Assembly: GCA_964396385.1 (NCBI GenBank)
Contig: CAYNFH010000062.1
Span: 1 to 28,037, forward strand
Length of the DNA: 28,037 bases
Direction: 5' to 3'
DNA from: CAYNFH01 sp964396385
GTDB taxonomy: Bacteria; Armatimonadota; Chthonomonadetes; Chthonomonadales; CAJBBX01
Shown here: positions 28,037 through 28,037 of the stretch, one piece after another
How the letters are laid out: each line of letters begins with the position of its first letter
How positions within the stretch are numbered: the first letter of the stretch is position 1
The notes under the pieces: generated by a model
Databases searched by the model: none
What the model was told of the DNA's origin: nothing
The model's input: the letters and a program-made list of their open reading frames with translations, nothing else
Made by a program: the position numbers and the translations under genes

Positions 28037-28037
28037 T

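Noticed and set aside
1..28037. CRISPR array, integrase, transposase or attachment sites
   Set aside because: No regularly spaced 25-40 bp repeats and no recombinase motifs were seen; the repeats present are 7-8 bp words and hairpins.

Overview
The window is about 28 kb of high-GC bacterial chromosome with genes on both strands, several GTG and TTG starts, and TGA used as a normal stop. Two Uma2-type nucleases, a DUF2092 protein, a DUF2089/DUF4097 pair, a decayed DUF4139-like gene and many heptamer/octamer tandem words between genes suggest a deep-branching phylum such as Armatimonadota. That assignment rests on gene content, not phylogeny, and is only moderately sure. There are no rRNA or tRNA genes, CRISPR array, transposase or integrase.

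Layout. 1-5290: 6-phosphogluconate dehydrogenase (partial), an SDR without the usual catalytic Tyr/Lys, an exported DUF2092 protein, a DUF2089 zinc-ribbon/HTH regulator followed by a DUF4097 protein, and a Uma2 nuclease. 5419-9466: a large clan GH-A glycosidase and an S1/P1 nuclease. 9506-11388: a same-strand run of vapB, vapC, a stand-alone LigD 3'-phosphoesterase and a MazEF-like pair. 11450-17743: a HEAT-repeat protein, xylose isomerase, and a 1221-residue GH18-like/NodB/GT2 membrane protein carrying an in-frame repeat insertion. 17838-19484: a gene remnant, a PIN toxin and a GNAT-antitoxin fusion. 19513-22934: a zinc dehydrogenase and the selenoneine genes senB and senA. 23061-26992: a Uma2 nuclease, a MerA-like flavoprotein with a C-terminal membrane helix, two glycosyltransferases of the 'rSAM/selenodomain-associated' (arsenosugar-type) families, and a small unknown protein. 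27174-28037: a cysteine-rich thioredoxin-fold protein and, at the window edge, a secreted heavy-metal-associated (HMA) protein.

The most exciting part is the right end. The HMA gene looks like an ordinary short ORF starting at 27859, but the same frame continues upstream through one TGA (27899-27901). The TGA falls exactly on the first Cys of the metal-binding CxxC, giving GMD-U-AVC. It is followed at the correct distance by a 6-bp hairpin with G first in the loop, which fits the bacterial SECIS rules. This predicts a periplasmic selenoprotein with a UxxC metal site, co-transcribed with an 8-Cys thioredoxin-fold protein. Within 8 kb lie senAB (selenoneine) and the two transferase families named for their association with selenocysteine-containing radical SAM (ArsS-like) proteins. 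Together these suggest a selenium/arsenic island. Both selenoneine and selenocysteine need selenophosphate (SelD), which must be encoded elsewhere in the genome.
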